The notes under the pieces: generated by a model | What the model was told of the DNA's origin: nothing | Seen by the model: the letters and a program-made list of their open reading frames with translations, nothing else | Databases searched by the model: none | Shown here: in pieces, positions 16,098-25,918 of the stretch | Layout of the letters: each line of letters starts with the position of its first letter | How positions within the stretch are numbered: the first letter of the stretch is position 1 | Origin: Acinetobacter kanungonis | GTDB lineage: Bacteria > Pseudomonadota > Gammaproteobacteria > Pseudomonadales > Moraxellaceae | Length of the DNA stretch: 64,000 bases | Reading direction: 5' to 3' | NCBI RefSeq assembly: GCF_009939195.1 | Contig: NZ_JAACKC010000004.1 | Coordinates: 1-64,000 of the forward strand | Position numbers and translations under genes: made by a program

Positions 16098-18125
16098 TCA
16101 CTTAGACAAGAACTTTCTTTTATTTTTCAATACAGATGCACAAGTTTTAAGCATTTGCTTGAGCTCATCGATATCTTGCAGATTATGTTGCGGAGCATAC
16201 TTAATTTTCTGATGTAAATAAGCAACCTTTTCAAAGGTATGAGCTTCATTCGTATCAATTTGATCAGCCAGCCGATGCATCCACATGCTAACCGTTTCAG
16301 CTTCTTGCTTCCGCCAATTGGGCTGCAATCCTTTAGAAAAATGCGCCATGAAGCGATCAATCTCAGACGTATTTTTCCATTTACGATAAAAAATATAGAA
16401 AAAATAGCCTGCGACAAGAAATGCAATACCAACAAATAAAACCATGACCATGGAATAAGTAGAGCGAATACCAAACTTGGTTAACCAACTTTGTTGAGAT
16501 TCAGTATTATAGCCAACCACTTTACTTTGCCATTGATAGCTTGCGTAATCACTCCAAATCCGCATTTTTTTGAGTAAAGCATATTGCTGATAACTCATAC
16601 TGGAACGTTGTGCTCCCCATACATTTTGATCAGCTTGCATATAGTTTTGCATCCCCGAATCAATACGCTGTGGTGCAATAATGGCGGTTGGATCAATCCT
16701 GACCCACTGCTCTTTTACTTTCACTTCTGTCCAAGCATGAGCATCCAGCTGTCGGACTTCCCAACTTTGCCCATCAGGCGCTAACTCCCCGCCTTGATAA
16801 CCCACAACAATTCGAGCAGGAATTCCAACATAACGCATCAACAAGGCAAAGCTAGACGCATAATGTTCACAAAAACCTTGTTTAGACTGAAATAGGAACT
16901 CATCTATACGGTTCTGTCCTAGCAAGCCAGGTTGTAGCGTATAAGCAAATTGTTGCTGCTGATACCAATCAATCAAATGCTGGATATATTGCTCAGGATC
17001 ACGAGACGATTGTTCAAATAATTGCTGTGCTAGCTGTTGCGAACGCAGATCGAATTTTTCAGGAAAATTCGTCGTGGTTTTGAATACTATTTGGGTATTA
17101 TTGGTATGGTCATTTAGGCTCGACTGTCCTAACCATTGTAGTGTTATAGGTTGATTCGACTGAACAACCCGATTAGGCATTATGCTGCCATCCACTTTTA
17201 ATGAGTATTGGTTATTATTTGGAATTGATTGATCCAGCCCCATCACCCAACTGTTTTGTGGATTTGCCGATAAATATTGATAAGCAAACTTGCTCTGCTG
17301 TAATAAAAATTCCTGATTTTCAGGTCGGTAATTTTGCTGATTTCTCGGACTACTGGTCCATGTTTGACCATCATAGTGATCTAATACCATCGCCCGCCAA
17401 TACATTTTCGAACGTGGTGGCAATTTCGACATATCTCCTAAAATACGGAAAGCCAGTGCGCTGGACTGCGATAATTCCGCGATATCCCCGGGTGACATGC
17501 GATCACTCATACCAGTGACAGCTTTATTTTCAGGAATCGGGATATGCCATAAGGGCGGTAATCGTGGAAAAAATAGAAATAGCAAGATAAAAAAGGGTAA
17601 AGCCAGACCGATAAATTTTGTGACGTGCTTGAGATCCTGTCTCAGTCCAGCAGTCATTTTTTCTTGATGATGAAATCCTGAAGTTTGTAGCCGATACAAG
17701 CCCATCAAACTACTGACTAAACACGCCAGCACAATCACCGCCATCCCAAACGATTGACTGAACAGAAATGAGCTTGCAGCAACAAACAAAGCAAAATTAA
17801 AAATAATGATCACATCACGACGATTTTTAATTTCTAAAGCCTTGGCAAATAAGAAGGTGGTTAATATGGCAACCCCAGCTTCTACGCCAATCAATGTTTG
17901 ATAACTCAGATAAATACTGGCAAGTGCAGCCACCACACCCAAACCTATCCATAACTTAGAAAATAGGTGTAATTCTGTTTGACGAAAATGCAGGTATAAA
18001 GCGGCAATCGTGATGAAAAATAGACCTGAAAGCACGATGGGTAAATACAGAACTTGAGCCAGTAGAATTAAACTCAAGCTGAGTAAAATAGCGAATTTGA
18101 CTGATGCAGTAATGGTATTTTTCAT
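16098..18125 (-). CDS. TgpA-type membrane transglutaminase-like protein
   Basis: A 675-residue inner-membrane protein. Residues 1-190 contain about six helices (DUF3488-like). A periplasmic transglutaminase-like domain follows, with the triad Cys419 (QGFCEHYASSF), His463 (DAHAWTEV) and Asp478 (RIDPTA), then a further helix near 560 and a cytoplasmic DUF4129-like tail. P. aeruginosa TgpA has the same plan and is important for viability; its substrate is unknown. The gene is last of a MoxR-DUF58-TgpA set (three-base gap from DUF58), a widespread arrangement tied to envelope functions. Confidence 0.9.
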   Translation of the reverse strand: MKNTITASVKFAILLSLSLILLAQVLYLPIVLSGLFFITIAALYLHFRQTELHLFSKLWIGLGVVAALASIYLSYQTLIGVEAGVAILTTFLFAKALEIKNRRDVIIIFNFALFVAASSFLFSQSFGMAVIVLACLVSSLMGLYRLQTSGFHHQEKMTAGLRQDLKHVTKFIGLALPFFILLFLFFPRLPPLWHIPIPENKAVTGMSDRMSPGDIAELSQSSALAFRILGDMSKLPPRSKMYWRAMVLDHYDGQTWTSSPRNQQNYRPENQEFLLQQSKFAYQYLSANPQNSWVMGLDQSIPNNNQYSLKVDGSIMPNRVVQSNQPITLQWLGQSSLNDHTNNTQIVFKTTTNFPEKFDLRSQQLAQQLFEQSSRDPEQYIQHLIDWYQQQQFAYTLQPGLLGQNRIDEFLFQSKQGFCEHYASSFALLMRYVGIPARIVVGYQGGELAPDGQSWEVRQLDAHAWTEVKVKEQWVRIDPTAIIAPQRIDSGMQNYMQADQNVWGAQRSSMSYQQYALLKKMRIWSDYASYQWQSKVVGYNTESQQSWLTKFGIRSTYSMVMVLFVGIAFLVAGYFFYIFYRKWKNTSEIDRFMAHFSKGLQPNWRKQEAETVSMWMHRLADQIDTNEAHTFEKVAYLHQKIKYAPQHNLQDIDELKQMLKTCASVLKNKRKFLSK

Positions 18126-18128
18126 ACT

Positions 18129-19055
18129 TTAAGCCTGCGCCAACAATCGTTTAGCTTGCAGTAATTGCTGCTCCCCGATCCCTTTTGGTAGTTCGGCATG
18201 GGGTAAAAGCAAGCGATAAGCGCATTGTTGTTGCTCACATTGTTCAACCAATCCCATCATCAAACGTAACTTTTCCTCATGATCGCTGCTAGGCATATGT
18301 TGGTAGTCAATCTCGACACTATGTTGATCATCGTGCTGTTCAAACACTTTCACATAAAGACCTTGTCCCCACGCCACCTGTTTCCAAGAAACGGCTTGGA
18401 TCGAATCTCCTTGTCTGAAATTACGTAGCTCACGAAACTCATCAATCTCAAGTTCCTGTTTTTGCTGGCTGCGCTGTTGTTCCGTAGTAGGATATTCAGC
18501 ACGCGGTGCAATCCATGACTGGCCTGTTAAATACAGATACGTCCATGCCCGCACCAGTCCAAACGGATAGACTGAAAATAGCTTGACTGTCGGATAGATA
18601 AAAAGCCCACGTGAATCAGGATGCAATTCGAGCGTATAACGATGCTGTAGATCACTCAACTGAATACGATCAATCCGCTCATCCACCTGAACCCACAGAT
18701 AACGCGCTTGCGGTTGGCTTTGTTTGAAATAAAAGTCTAACAGTAAAGGCTGCCCTACTTGCCCCAGCTTTGCATAACAAACTTCAATCTCTAAGCCGTG
18801 TAATTGTTTAAAAGTAATGTAAAAACTGATACATAAAATGGCACTAATCAGAAAGCAAAAACCCAGAATCAGGTTATTGGCATAATTCACCCCTGCAATA
18901 AAGGTGATTAAAATCAGCACCAGATATAAGTAGCCTTGCTGATAGATAAAAACCAATACATCCTTTTGCATCAGTGTTTTTTGACGGGTAAAACTAAACC
19001 TTTTTTTCGTCCATTTTGACCAAAATGACTGAATCACTTTAAGTTTCCTTGCCAT
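18129..19055 (-). CDS. DUF58 domain protein
   Basis: A 308-residue protein with two membrane helices at about 35-85 and a C-terminal DUF58 domain. The signature IDEFRELRNFRQGDSIQAVS followed by WKQVAWGQ is present. DUF58 proteins have a von Willebrand A-like fold and usually partner with MoxR ATPases. The start codon overlaps the MoxR stop (TAATG), showing translational coupling. No function beyond MoxR partner can be read from the sequence. Confidence 0.88.
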   Translation of the reverse strand: MARKLKVIQSFWSKWTKKRFSFTRQKTLMQKDVLVFIYQQGYLYLVLILITFIAGVNYANNLILGFCFLISAILCISFYITFKQLHGLEIEVCYAKLGQVGQPLLLDFYFKQSQPQARYLWVQVDERIDRIQLSDLQHRYTLELHPDSRGLFIYPTVKLFSVYPFGLVRAWTYLYLTGQSWIAPRAEYPTTEQQRSQQKQELEIDEFRELRNFRQGDSIQAVSWKQVAWGQGLYVKVFEQHDDQHSVEIDYQHMPSSDHEEKLRLMMGLVEQCEQQQCAYRLLLPHAELPKGIGEQQLLQAKRLLAQA

Positions 19056-20014
19056 TAACTGATACGAATCTGTCGCATCAGTTGAGCAGTTTCAGATTCA
19101 CTTAATCCAATTCGATGTGCAGTCACTGCAACAAAAACAGCCTGTACATCATCTGCCGTGACAAAACTACGCTGCTCAATTAAAGCATGTGCTTGCGCAG
19201 CTTTTTTCAATGCCAGCAGCCCGCGGGTCGACAAACCATGCCGCCCTTTACGACTTTCTTGTGCCAAATCTAGTAAATAATCCATCACCACATCACCCAC
19301 ATAGACTTGCTGCACCAGATGTTGTAATTGCAAAATTTCATCTTGCTGGAAGACTTGCGCCAAGGTTGAAATTAGAACCTGTCTTGAATCTTGCTGTAAT
19401 AAGAGCTTTTCAGCCGAGCGTGAAGGATAACCCAATGATAAACGCATGAGGAAGCGGTCTAGCTGTGATTCTGGCAAAGCATAAGTTCCGCTCTGGAATA
19501 ACGGATTTTGTGTAGCAATGACCCAAAATGGCTGCGGTAAAATATAACGCACGCCATCTACCGTCACCGCACCTTCTTCCATAGCCTCAAGTAAAGCACT
19601 CTGGGTTTTGGGGCTACAGCGATTGATTTCATCCGCCAGTAAAATCTGAGTAAAAATCGGACCTTGTTTAAACTCAAACGAATGTTCTTTTTGGTTAAAC
19701 ATATTCACACCAATCACATCACTGGCCAGCATGTCGTTGGTAAACTGAATACGTTGAAATTGTAATCCCGCAATGTGTGCCAAAGCACTGGAGAGTGTGG
19801 TCTTGCCTAAACCGGGTAAATCTTCAAACAGGACATGTCCACCAGCCAGTAAGCAACTCAGCGCCAATTTGGTCTGTTGTTGTTTATCGAGAATAATTTG
19901 ATTAATTTGAGTCAAAAATGCCTGAATCTTAGTGGCATTGGCTTGAATTGCAGCCTCGATTTTTCGTGTATCTTCTGCAAGGTGCTGTTCAGTTTTCTGT
20001 TTTGCCCAAGTCAC
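19055..20014 (-). CDS. MoxR-family AAA+ ATPase
   Basis: A 319-residue AAA+ ATPase of the MoxR (AAA_3) type. Walker A DLPGLGKTT is at residues 65-73, Walker B LLADEINR near 130, then SPKTQSALLEAMEE and the sensor region WVIATQNP. The AAA lid (AAA_lid_2) carries LSTRGLLALKKAAQAHALIE. MoxR proteins act as chaperones for metal-containing or vWA-domain partners. First gene of the three-gene MoxR-DUF58-transglutaminase operon. Confidence 0.93.
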   Translation of the reverse strand: MTWAKQKTEQHLAEDTRKIEAAIQANATKIQAFLTQINQIILDKQQQTKLALSCLLAGGHVLFEDLPGLGKTTLSSALAHIAGLQFQRIQFTNDMLASDVIGVNMFNQKEHSFEFKQGPIFTQILLADEINRCSPKTQSALLEAMEEGAVTVDGVRYILPQPFWVIATQNPLFQSGTYALPESQLDRFLMRLSLGYPSRSAEKLLLQQDSRQVLISTLAQVFQQDEILQLQHLVQQVYVGDVVMDYLLDLAQESRKGRHGLSTRGLLALKKAAQAHALIEQRSFVTADDVQAVFVAVTAHRIGLSESETAQLMRQIRIS

Positions 20015-20101
20015 AAATCGTCCCCAATAAAAAACGGCGCATGCTTAACATACACCGTTTTCTACTTTTTCCAAAGGAATCAGTAACTTTCTAAAAAACA
20101 C

Positions 20102-20404
20102 TCAACACGGACACTTCTTCAAATTCCCGCCCGCAGTAGGATAACGAGCATCCACACAATGGCGATAAAAGGTCTTAGCATCCATTGGTGTTAAATCTGG
20201 ATGATGCTTTTTCATGTGCTCCAGATAGTGATTGTAATCAGGCACCCCCACCATCAAGCGAAAACTCTGCTGTAAGCGCTGCCACAAGGTTGCGATTCGA
20301 GACCAATTTTTTGGATTTAGAATCAAGTCCTTCTGCGACATGATGGTCATCTTGATGATTTTCACGATCATGGATTTACCATTCTTAGCAATTTTCAACT
20401 CCAT
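20102..20404 (-). CDS. YbdD/YjiX-family small protein
   Basis: The C-terminal 60 residues match the YbdD/DUF466 family: LVG-type MVGVPDYNHYLEHMKKHHPD, then TPMDAKTFYRHCVDARY and a Cys-containing end KKCPC. The frame starts two bases after the cstA stop with AGAGGTG upstream. It has about 40 extra N-terminal residues with inner ATGs (residues 12, 19, 22), so a later start is possible. In E. coli ybdD and yjiX accompany cstA and btsT; the protein is thought to assist the transporter. Confidence 0.8.
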   Translation of the reverse strand: MELKIAKNGKSMIVKIIKMTIMSQKDLILNPKNWSRIATLWQRLQQSFRLMVGVPDYNHYLEHMKKHHPDLTPMDAKTFYRHCVDARYPTAGGNLKKCPC

Positions 20405-20406
20405 GA

Positions 20407-22509
20407 TTACTCACCTCTTGAAGTTGCTGTTGAAACATTTTCTTCCGCATACACTGCTGGCGCTTCATGCACAGTCGGAACTGGGCTTGCCAATGCGCGA
20501 CGAATAATCCCAATGGATGCAATTACCATCACCACGGCAACAATCATGAAGAAACCACATAAGGCTGCATTAATGTGATTGGAAAGAATCACAGTTTGCA
20601 TTTCTGATACAGTTTTTGCAGGTGCTAAAATTTCATTACGTGCCATCGCATCCGAGAAACGATTGGCTTGTGCCAAGAAGCCTATTTTTGGATTTTCATG
20701 GAAAATCTTTTGCCAGCCTGCAACCATACAGGTAATCAGTAAGAAAATCGTTGGGATGATAGTCACCCAAACATATTTTTCTTTCTTCATTTTAAACAGG
20801 ATGACCGTACCTAAAATCAAGGCCATCGCAGCTAACATCTGGTTACCGACACCAAACAGCGGCCATAATGAATTGACCCCACCGAGTGGATCCACCACAC
20901 CTTGATAGACGAAGAAGCCCCAACCACCAACGGCTACGACTGTACCCACGACATTCCCAAAAAATGAACCTGATTTTTTGATGGCTGGAATTACGATACC
21001 AACCGTATCTTGCACCATGAAGCGGCAAGCACGTGTACCTGCATCCACCGCAGTTAAGATGAATAATGCTTCAAACAGAATGGCAAAGTGATACCAGAAC
21101 GCCATCATCGAACGGTTATTAAAAATTTCCGAAATGATGTGTGCCATACCAATCGCGAAGGTTGGCGCACCGCCTGTACGGGATAAGATGGTTGATTCAC
21201 CAACCTCTTGTGCCAATAAGCTTAGCGTTTCAGGCGTAACCACAAAACCAAGATTACGCACGGCTTCGGCGGCAGATTCAACCGTAGTACCTAATACCGC
21301 AGATGGCGCATTAATCGCAAAGTAAATACCTGGATCAAGGACCGTGGCGCAGATCATCGCCATAATCGCGACGAATGACTCCATCAACATACCACCATAA
21401 CCAATCATGCGAATATCGACTTCATTCTCGACCAGTTTCGGTGATGTACCACTCGATACTAAAGCATGGAAACCTGAAATTGCACCGCAGGCAATGGTAA
21501 TAAATAAGAATGGAAATAAACTGCCTGAAAATACTGGACCTGTCCCATCAATAAAGTGCGTTACGGATGGCATTTTCAGCATTGGCATAGCGACCATGAT
21601 TCCGACAGCTAAGCCTGCAATCACCCCAATTTTAAGGAAGGTCGACAGATAATCACGCGGCGCAAGCAATAACCATACTGGCAATACAGAGGCGATAAAA
21701 CCGTAGATGATTAAACACCATGTAAGTTGCGTCCCTGTCAGGGTAAAGAACGGCCCCCAATACGGATCTGCTGCAACCTGACCGCCATAGACAATTGCCA
21801 TCATCATCAGCACAAAACCAATGATCGAGACTTCTGCAATTTTACCCGGGCGCAGGTAACGCATGTAAACACCCATAAACAGGGCGATTGGGATGGTAGC
21901 TGCAATACTAAACACACCCCACGGGCTATGAGCTAATGCCTTCACAACGACCAGCGCCAGTACCGCTAGGATAATGATCATTACGCCTAGTGCCCCAAGC
22001 ATGACCACAATGCCCGCGAAAGCACCGAGTTCCTGTTTTGCCATTTCCCCCAGTGAACGCCCATCTCTACGTGTAGAAATGAACAACACCAAGAAATCTT
22101 GTACCGCACCCGCAAAAACCACCCCGATCAGTAACCAGAGTGTACCAGGCAGATAACCCATTTGTGCAGCGAGGATTGGACCCACCAAGGGACCTGCACC
22201 TGCAATAGCTGCAAAATGATGTCCGAACAATACATATTTATTGGTCGGCACATAATCCAAACCATCCGCTAAACGATGTGCTGGCGTTAATCGCTTCGGA
22301 TTCAGTTCAAAGATTTTGGTTGCAATAAAAAGACTGTAAAAGCGATAAGCTATGCTATATACACAGATGGCAGCTAAAACCAGCCATACTGCATTGACAT
22401 GCTCTCCACGACTAACCGCTAATATTCCAAAAGACACCGCGCCTATAATCGCGACTAAACTCCAGACAAGTTTTGAGGGGAGCGTAGATTTTTGTTGAAT
22501 CGTATCCAT
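20407..22509 (-). CDS. cstA: CstA-type peptide/pyruvate transporter
   Basis: A 700-residue polytopic inner-membrane protein of the CstA family (CstA and CstA_5TM domains) with about 16-18 helices. Diagnostic stretches include HHFAAIAGAGPLVGPILAAQ, SSGTSPKLVENE and FEALFILTAVDAGTRACRFM. Characterised members import pyruvate or peptides during carbon starvation; which one applies here is not visible. It is co-transcribed with the YbdD-like gene. E. coli cstA is CRP-activated; I did not find a clear CRP site in the 200 bases upstream. Confidence 0.95.
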   Translation of the reverse strand: MDTIQQKSTLPSKLVWSLVAIIGAVSFGILAVSRGEHVNAVWLVLAAICVYSIAYRFYSLFIATKIFELNPKRLTPAHRLADGLDYVPTNKYVLFGHHFAAIAGAGPLVGPILAAQMGYLPGTLWLLIGVVFAGAVQDFLVLFISTRRDGRSLGEMAKQELGAFAGIVVMLGALGVMIIILAVLALVVVKALAHSPWGVFSIAATIPIALFMGVYMRYLRPGKIAEVSIIGFVLMMMAIVYGGQVAADPYWGPFFTLTGTQLTWCLIIYGFIASVLPVWLLLAPRDYLSTFLKIGVIAGLAVGIMVAMPMLKMPSVTHFIDGTGPVFSGSLFPFLFITIACGAISGFHALVSSGTSPKLVENEVDIRMIGYGGMLMESFVAIMAMICATVLDPGIYFAINAPSAVLGTTVESAAEAVRNLGFVVTPETLSLLAQEVGESTILSRTGGAPTFAIGMAHIISEIFNNRSMMAFWYHFAILFEALFILTAVDAGTRACRFMVQDTVGIVIPAIKKSGSFFGNVVGTVVAVGGWGFFVYQGVVDPLGGVNSLWPLFGVGNQMLAAMALILGTVILFKMKKEKYVWVTIIPTIFLLITCMVAGWQKIFHENPKIGFLAQANRFSDAMARNEILAPAKTVSEMQTVILSNHINAALCGFFMIVAVVMVIASIGIIRRALASPVPTVHEAPAVYAEENVSTATSRGE

Positions 22510-22799
22510 TCATGACCTCATTCAGATTCGTTAAGCAGTTTGTATTCTTATTCGCGTTGTCTGCCGAATTCCTTATTCACTCTACTCCTTATACTTTCGT
22601 ATTCCTCTACGACTTTGGGATAAAAAAGGTTGATTAATCATATTATTTTTAAAGTAAATCCAGATCACCCTTTAAAAACTCTTATGATCTTCTATTCTTA
22701 TAAAGCAACAGTTTAGTTAATTGGAAGAATTTTAACCAAACCTAGTAAAACCATATCTTGCGAGTACTTCCATTCAGACTCATTGTTATCATACTGAGT
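22510..22799. other. cstA upstream spacer
   Basis: I see no gene here. It presumably holds the cstA promoter on the minus strand; no operator could be assigned. Confidence 0.4.
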
Positions 22800-23148
22800 G
22801 ATTCTAAACTTTGCTCCTTAAAGCCAACTGAAAAGATGTAGCGTGATCAGATGACGCGTGCTTAGAACTACAATTAACTGGGAAGAAATGTAGGTACTAT
22901 CGTTACTGATCTTGAGCCATGCCAAAGATACTTACACTTGGTCAATATCCCCTCATCAGATGAGCTGAAGCTATAAAAAAAGCGTGATGAAGCAAAGGCT
23001 TTGCGTATTGATTACATTTACCCTATCACTCATTGTGCAGAAAAAAAAGTGGGGGCTAAAAATACTTGTACAAATACTTTTAAGCGGGTTATTCAGGAGT
23101 CTATCAAGGTAAAAATGGCTGACCAATCTCACCTGTATTCTGTGTAAT
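22800..23148 (+). pseudogene. Wrecked phage integrase, N-terminal (DUF4102) part
   Basis: Pieces in shifting plus frames follow the tyrosine-integrase N-terminal domain in order. These are LKPTEKM (about 22820), SDDACLELQLTGKK, RYYRY, KILTLGQYPLIR (22923-22960), AEAIKK then a frameshift to KRDEAKAL, and finally NTFKRVIQESIKVKMAD before a stop near 23148. Stops interrupt several times. The pattern 'LKP-x-K-x-Y...D-x-GL-x-L-x-V...GKK-x-W-x-Y-R-Y...LG-x-YP-x-I-x-L-x-EAR' is the well-known DUF4102 order. The catalytic half is missing. Confidence 0.6.
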
Positions 23149-23394
23149 TTTAGACAAGTTGCATTTACAATGCTTATAAATGTATAGGCTATAAAGATGT
23201 AAGAGCCATTTCATCAGCCAACGAACTCAAATCATACGTAATACATTAATAAAAAAATAGATTTCTCTTATCAGTCGCTTTAACCTGCTTTTTTTCCAGA
23301 GAATACCGTAGATGATTTTATGAATTCTCGATATAGAGTTAAGCTAATCACATGTTAGATAGAGCATAATAATTAAAGAAAAGAGAAGCTTAGA

Positions 23395-23709
23395 ATGACC
23401 TTAATTCACAAAAAATGTTTCAGATTTTTACTCCTATTTATTGTTCTTTCTATTGGCTGGATCATTCTCAATATTGCCTATCTCACGACTGATCTAAATA
23501 AAATTAAGGACCTTAGTTCCACATATTCAAGATTAATTGGACTCGTTTGTTTTATCTTCATTTACATATCGGTAGTATGGAGCTTAGAACACTATAAGCT
23601 CTCAAATTTCAGGAAGGTTTTTATATCGTTATTTCTGGCTCTTGGCTTATGGATTCTATGTGGTTTAATCGCCTTGATTACTGTTGTATTACTAGGTTTT
23701 AGTATCTGA
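23395..23709 (+). CDS. Hypothetical membrane protein, 104 aa
   Basis: Three predicted membrane helices at about 10-30, 45-65 and 77-102, with MTLIHKKCFRFLLLFIVLSI at the start (positive inside). AAAGAGAAG precedes the ATG as a weak ribosome binding site. No family recognised. It stands alone between the integrase wreck and further debris. Confidence 0.6.
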   Translation: MTLIHKKCFRFLLLFIVLSIGWIILNIAYLTTDLNKIKDLSSTYSRLIGLVCFIFIYISVVWSLEHYKLSNFRKVFISLFLALGLWILCGLIALITVVLLGFSI

Positions 23710-23765
23710 AAATGATTCATAATAAATGATCTGAACTTAAAGAACTTCTAATTGAATTGCAGAAA

Positions 23766-23960
23766 TCATTGATATTCCATAGATCGTGATAAGTGATGAA
23801 ATATAGGTTGATTCCAATCACTCATGCTCTCTTCGATTCTATTGATAAGTTTCAGACTGCTTCGCTTCTCTGACTCTTCTTTGAACCACTCTACGGCGAT
23901 AGCACCATTGATACAATGGTCATGGACAGTCAAAGCAATCTTAGAGGCTATGTTTTCAGA
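23766..23960 (-). pseudogene. Gene fragment (3' part), unidentified
   Basis: The minus frame reads SENIASKIALTVHDHCINGA, then IAVEWFKEESEKRSSLKLIN and on to TGA at 23766-23768. It is Glu/Lys-rich and coding-like. A TGA at 23961-23963 closes the frame before any start. Opposite plus-strand frames are Leu/Ser-rich, as antisense shadows usually are. Probably the 3' end of an inactivated gene. Confidence 0.35.
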
Positions 23961-24085
23961 TCATCTCTCTATTATTATGCTTTGGTTAGTTGCACACCAT
24001 CCACTAGAAGTATTTATAGAGTAAAACGTATCTCTATATTTTTACCATCTAAACATCCCGTAAGCGTTAAAAGCATTGAAATTTA

Positions 24086-24484
24086 TCAACTAAATAAAGG
24101 CTTCTGATCACACTCATAAAAATGCGCTTTCACACTACTCCAGACTGAGTCTTTCACTTGCTGGTTAATCTGCATCTGAAAATTGTCTTCATCAATCTGA
24201 TAAATCATATATGAGACGATCCGTGCGTCATTTTCAAAGACAAAGTGAAAATTTGGCTGCGCCTTTGTCTCTAAATAAGTTACTGCCTGACACTGTCGCA
24301 TAAACCGATCCAGTAATATCACAATTCTCTCATCACCCTGTATTTCACGAGGACTTTGTTGTGGACTGTGTAAAGTTATTATTTCAGCAGGAACAAAATC
24401 TTTAAGGTAAGTCTTTTTATTTAAGGGCTTCAACGTAAAATACAGCGCAAGTGCAAAAATGCTAAAACTCAACAACATGATCAT
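24086..24484 (-). CDS. Hypothetical membrane-anchored protein, 132 aa
   Basis: An N-terminal membrane helix (MIMLLSFSIFALALYFTLKP) is followed by a soluble domain of about 110 residues with segments such as IVILLDRFMRQCQAVTYLET and FVFENDARIVSYMIYQIDED. It is likely periplasmic or cytoplasmic with a signal anchor. No family recognised. Confidence 0.6.
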   Translation of the reverse strand: MIMLLSFSIFALALYFTLKPLNKKTYLKDFVPAEIITLHSPQQSPREIQGDERIVILLDRFMRQCQAVTYLETKAQPNFHFVFENDARIVSYMIYQIDEDNFQMQINQQVKDSVWSSVKAHFYECDQKPLFS

Positions 24485-24549
24485 ATATATTTGAGGTTTA
24501 ATGGCTAGCTCTCCTCAATAATCAACCTATTTTTTAAGTTATGATGATC

Positions 24550-24572
24550 GCCGAAGTGCAATCCACTTCGGC
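24550..24572. terminator. Hairpin after the secreted-protein gene
   Basis: GCCGAAGTG, loop CAATC, CACTTCGGC, with no strong T-run. Probably the 3' end of the minus-strand gene at 24584. Confidence 0.45.
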
Positions 24573-24583
24573 TTAAATGTGAT

Positions 24584-25048
24584 TTATTTCTTTACTTGGT
24601 AAGCCTTAAATTTAGCACGTTGCTCATTTAAGCTATCTACCGCATCTTGTTTAATATCATCAATTCCAATCATGGCAACATCATATAAAACATCTTTTTG
24701 AGCCTTAGAAGTACGTTCAGCATCATAAGTCATCCAGTTATCTGCTGTAGAATATACAGCGACATCTTGCTCCAAAAACTCATTCGCCAGTAAACGAGTG
24801 GATGCTGAAGCAGAAGTTTGATGGGGTGTAATTTGATAAGCATACTGAATATCAATTGTGGCATTGGCTGCTTTCAACAATGCGCATGTCTTGTCGTAAT
24901 CTTCTAGCTCAAGCCCTCTATCTATAATCATATTGTCCAGTTCTTGATTAGTGATGTAGGCAATTTGACACGCTTCTTGTGCAAATACATGCGTTGAAAT
25001 GAATAAAACTGGCAAAATTGCCAAGGTACTTTTGATTAAGCCTTTCAT
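24584..25048 (-). CDS. Hypothetical secreted protein, 154 aa
   Basis: The ATG at 25046-25048 with AGGGG upstream gives a typical signal peptide (MKGLIKSTLAILPVLFISTH, cleavage after VFA). The frame is open 11 codons further, without a ribosome binding site. The mature part has two Cys (EACQIAY and KTCALLKA), which may form a disulfide, and a long helical C-terminus. No family recognised; periplasmic location is inferred. Confidence 0.65.
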   Translation of the reverse strand: MKGLIKSTLAILPVLFISTHVFAQEACQIAYITNQELDNMIIDRGLELEDYDKTCALLKAANATIDIQYAYQITPHQTSASASTRLLANEFLEQDVAVYSTADNWMTYDAERTSKAQKDVLYDVAMIGIDDIKQDAVDSLNEQRAKFKAYQVKK

Positions 25049-25156
25049 GAAACCACCCCTGAGATAAAAGTAAAAAACCAATAAATCGGCTAAAAAATCA
25101 TCACTATATAGATCGTTTCACATTTGTAAGAATCAAAAATTATGGTGGCTTAGACC

Positions 25157-25340
25157 TGCTCCCTTATAGATGCTTATTTGAACATTTTTGAAATTGACGC
25201 TCAGGCAGCAACACGTTATGGTTGGACTCCATACTCTGGAGGTTTCTTATCTTTTATTAGATTGAATGAATTCAAGAGATGACTTAGCAAAAAAACATGG
25301 AGGATTCTGTCACGACGCTAAGGCAACAAAGGAGAAAAAT
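25157..25340 (+). pseudogene. Decayed copy A of a small duplicated gene
   Basis: The plus frames read EIDAQAATRYGWTPYSGGFL, SFIR, then after a frameshift DLAKKHGGFCHDAKATKEK. The same order EIDAQ-x2-TRY-x-W ... LA(K/R)KHG-x-F-x2-DA occurs in copy B at 29014-29238. Both are broken, so this is a duplicated, inactivated gene of unknown function. Confidence 0.5.
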
Positions 25341-25470
25341 GATGATCAGATGATGACAAGAATCACAAATATAACAAGTACACCTAGATTGGTGTCATGA
25401 ATAAGAACTATAGAACACCCCCTCCCCAAATAATTACTTCATCGCTTTCAGAATGGTATAAGGAATTACA

Positions 25471-25890
25471 ATGCCTGAAATTATAGATCAAGACAGAATT
25501 ACAGCTTTAAACTCAATTACATGGGCAAAATCATTTGAAGAGAATGATTTCTTATATTTAAAACATGTAATTAATGGATTAATAGACAGTAGTAGTAATG
25601 ATTCTATATCGGTTCAAGTCGATCGAAATAAAAAAATAATACATATCTTTGAACCCTTTGCTGCACTCAATGACTTAGGTTATGGCTCCCCATCCGTTGT
25701 TTCAATCGATGTTGCTACCGAAGGAAAAGTTAAATTTCTAGGCGGTGATGACAATGGCATAGAAATCAATTCCACTCGATTATTTGACATCACGATTGTC
25801 AACAAGCCACAAAACCTCACAGCAGATATATGTTTCTGGCATTTTGTCGATGCGATAGGCTGTGCATGTACAGAACTTTGCGAGTCATGA
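25471..25890 (+). CDS. Hypothetical protein, 139 aa
   Basis: A soluble acidic protein starting MPEIIDQDRITALNSITWAK, with ATAAGGAA as ribosome binding site. It is predominantly beta-like (SISVQVDRNKKIIHIFEPFA) and ends with a Cys-rich CACTELCES. No family recognised. A terminator follows directly. Confidence 0.6.
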   Translation: MPEIIDQDRITALNSITWAKSFEENDFLYLKHVINGLIDSSSNDSISVQVDRNKKIIHIFEPFAALNDLGYGSPSVVSIDVATEGKVKFLGGDDNGIEINSTRLFDITIVNKPQNLTADICFWHFVDAIGCACTELCES

Positions 25891-25897
25891 GTATTTT

Positions 25898-25918
25898 AAG
25901 GCTCTCATTGAGAGCCTT
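25898..25918 (+). terminator. Intrinsic terminator
   Basis: AAGGCTCT, loop CATTG, AGAGCCTT, ending the 139-residue gene; the T-run is short. Confidence 0.6.

Noticed and set aside
23824..24107. Two plus-strand ORFs of 63-66 aa
   Set aside because: They overlap each other and are Leu/Ser-rich antisense shadows; the minus-strand fragment is more protein-like.
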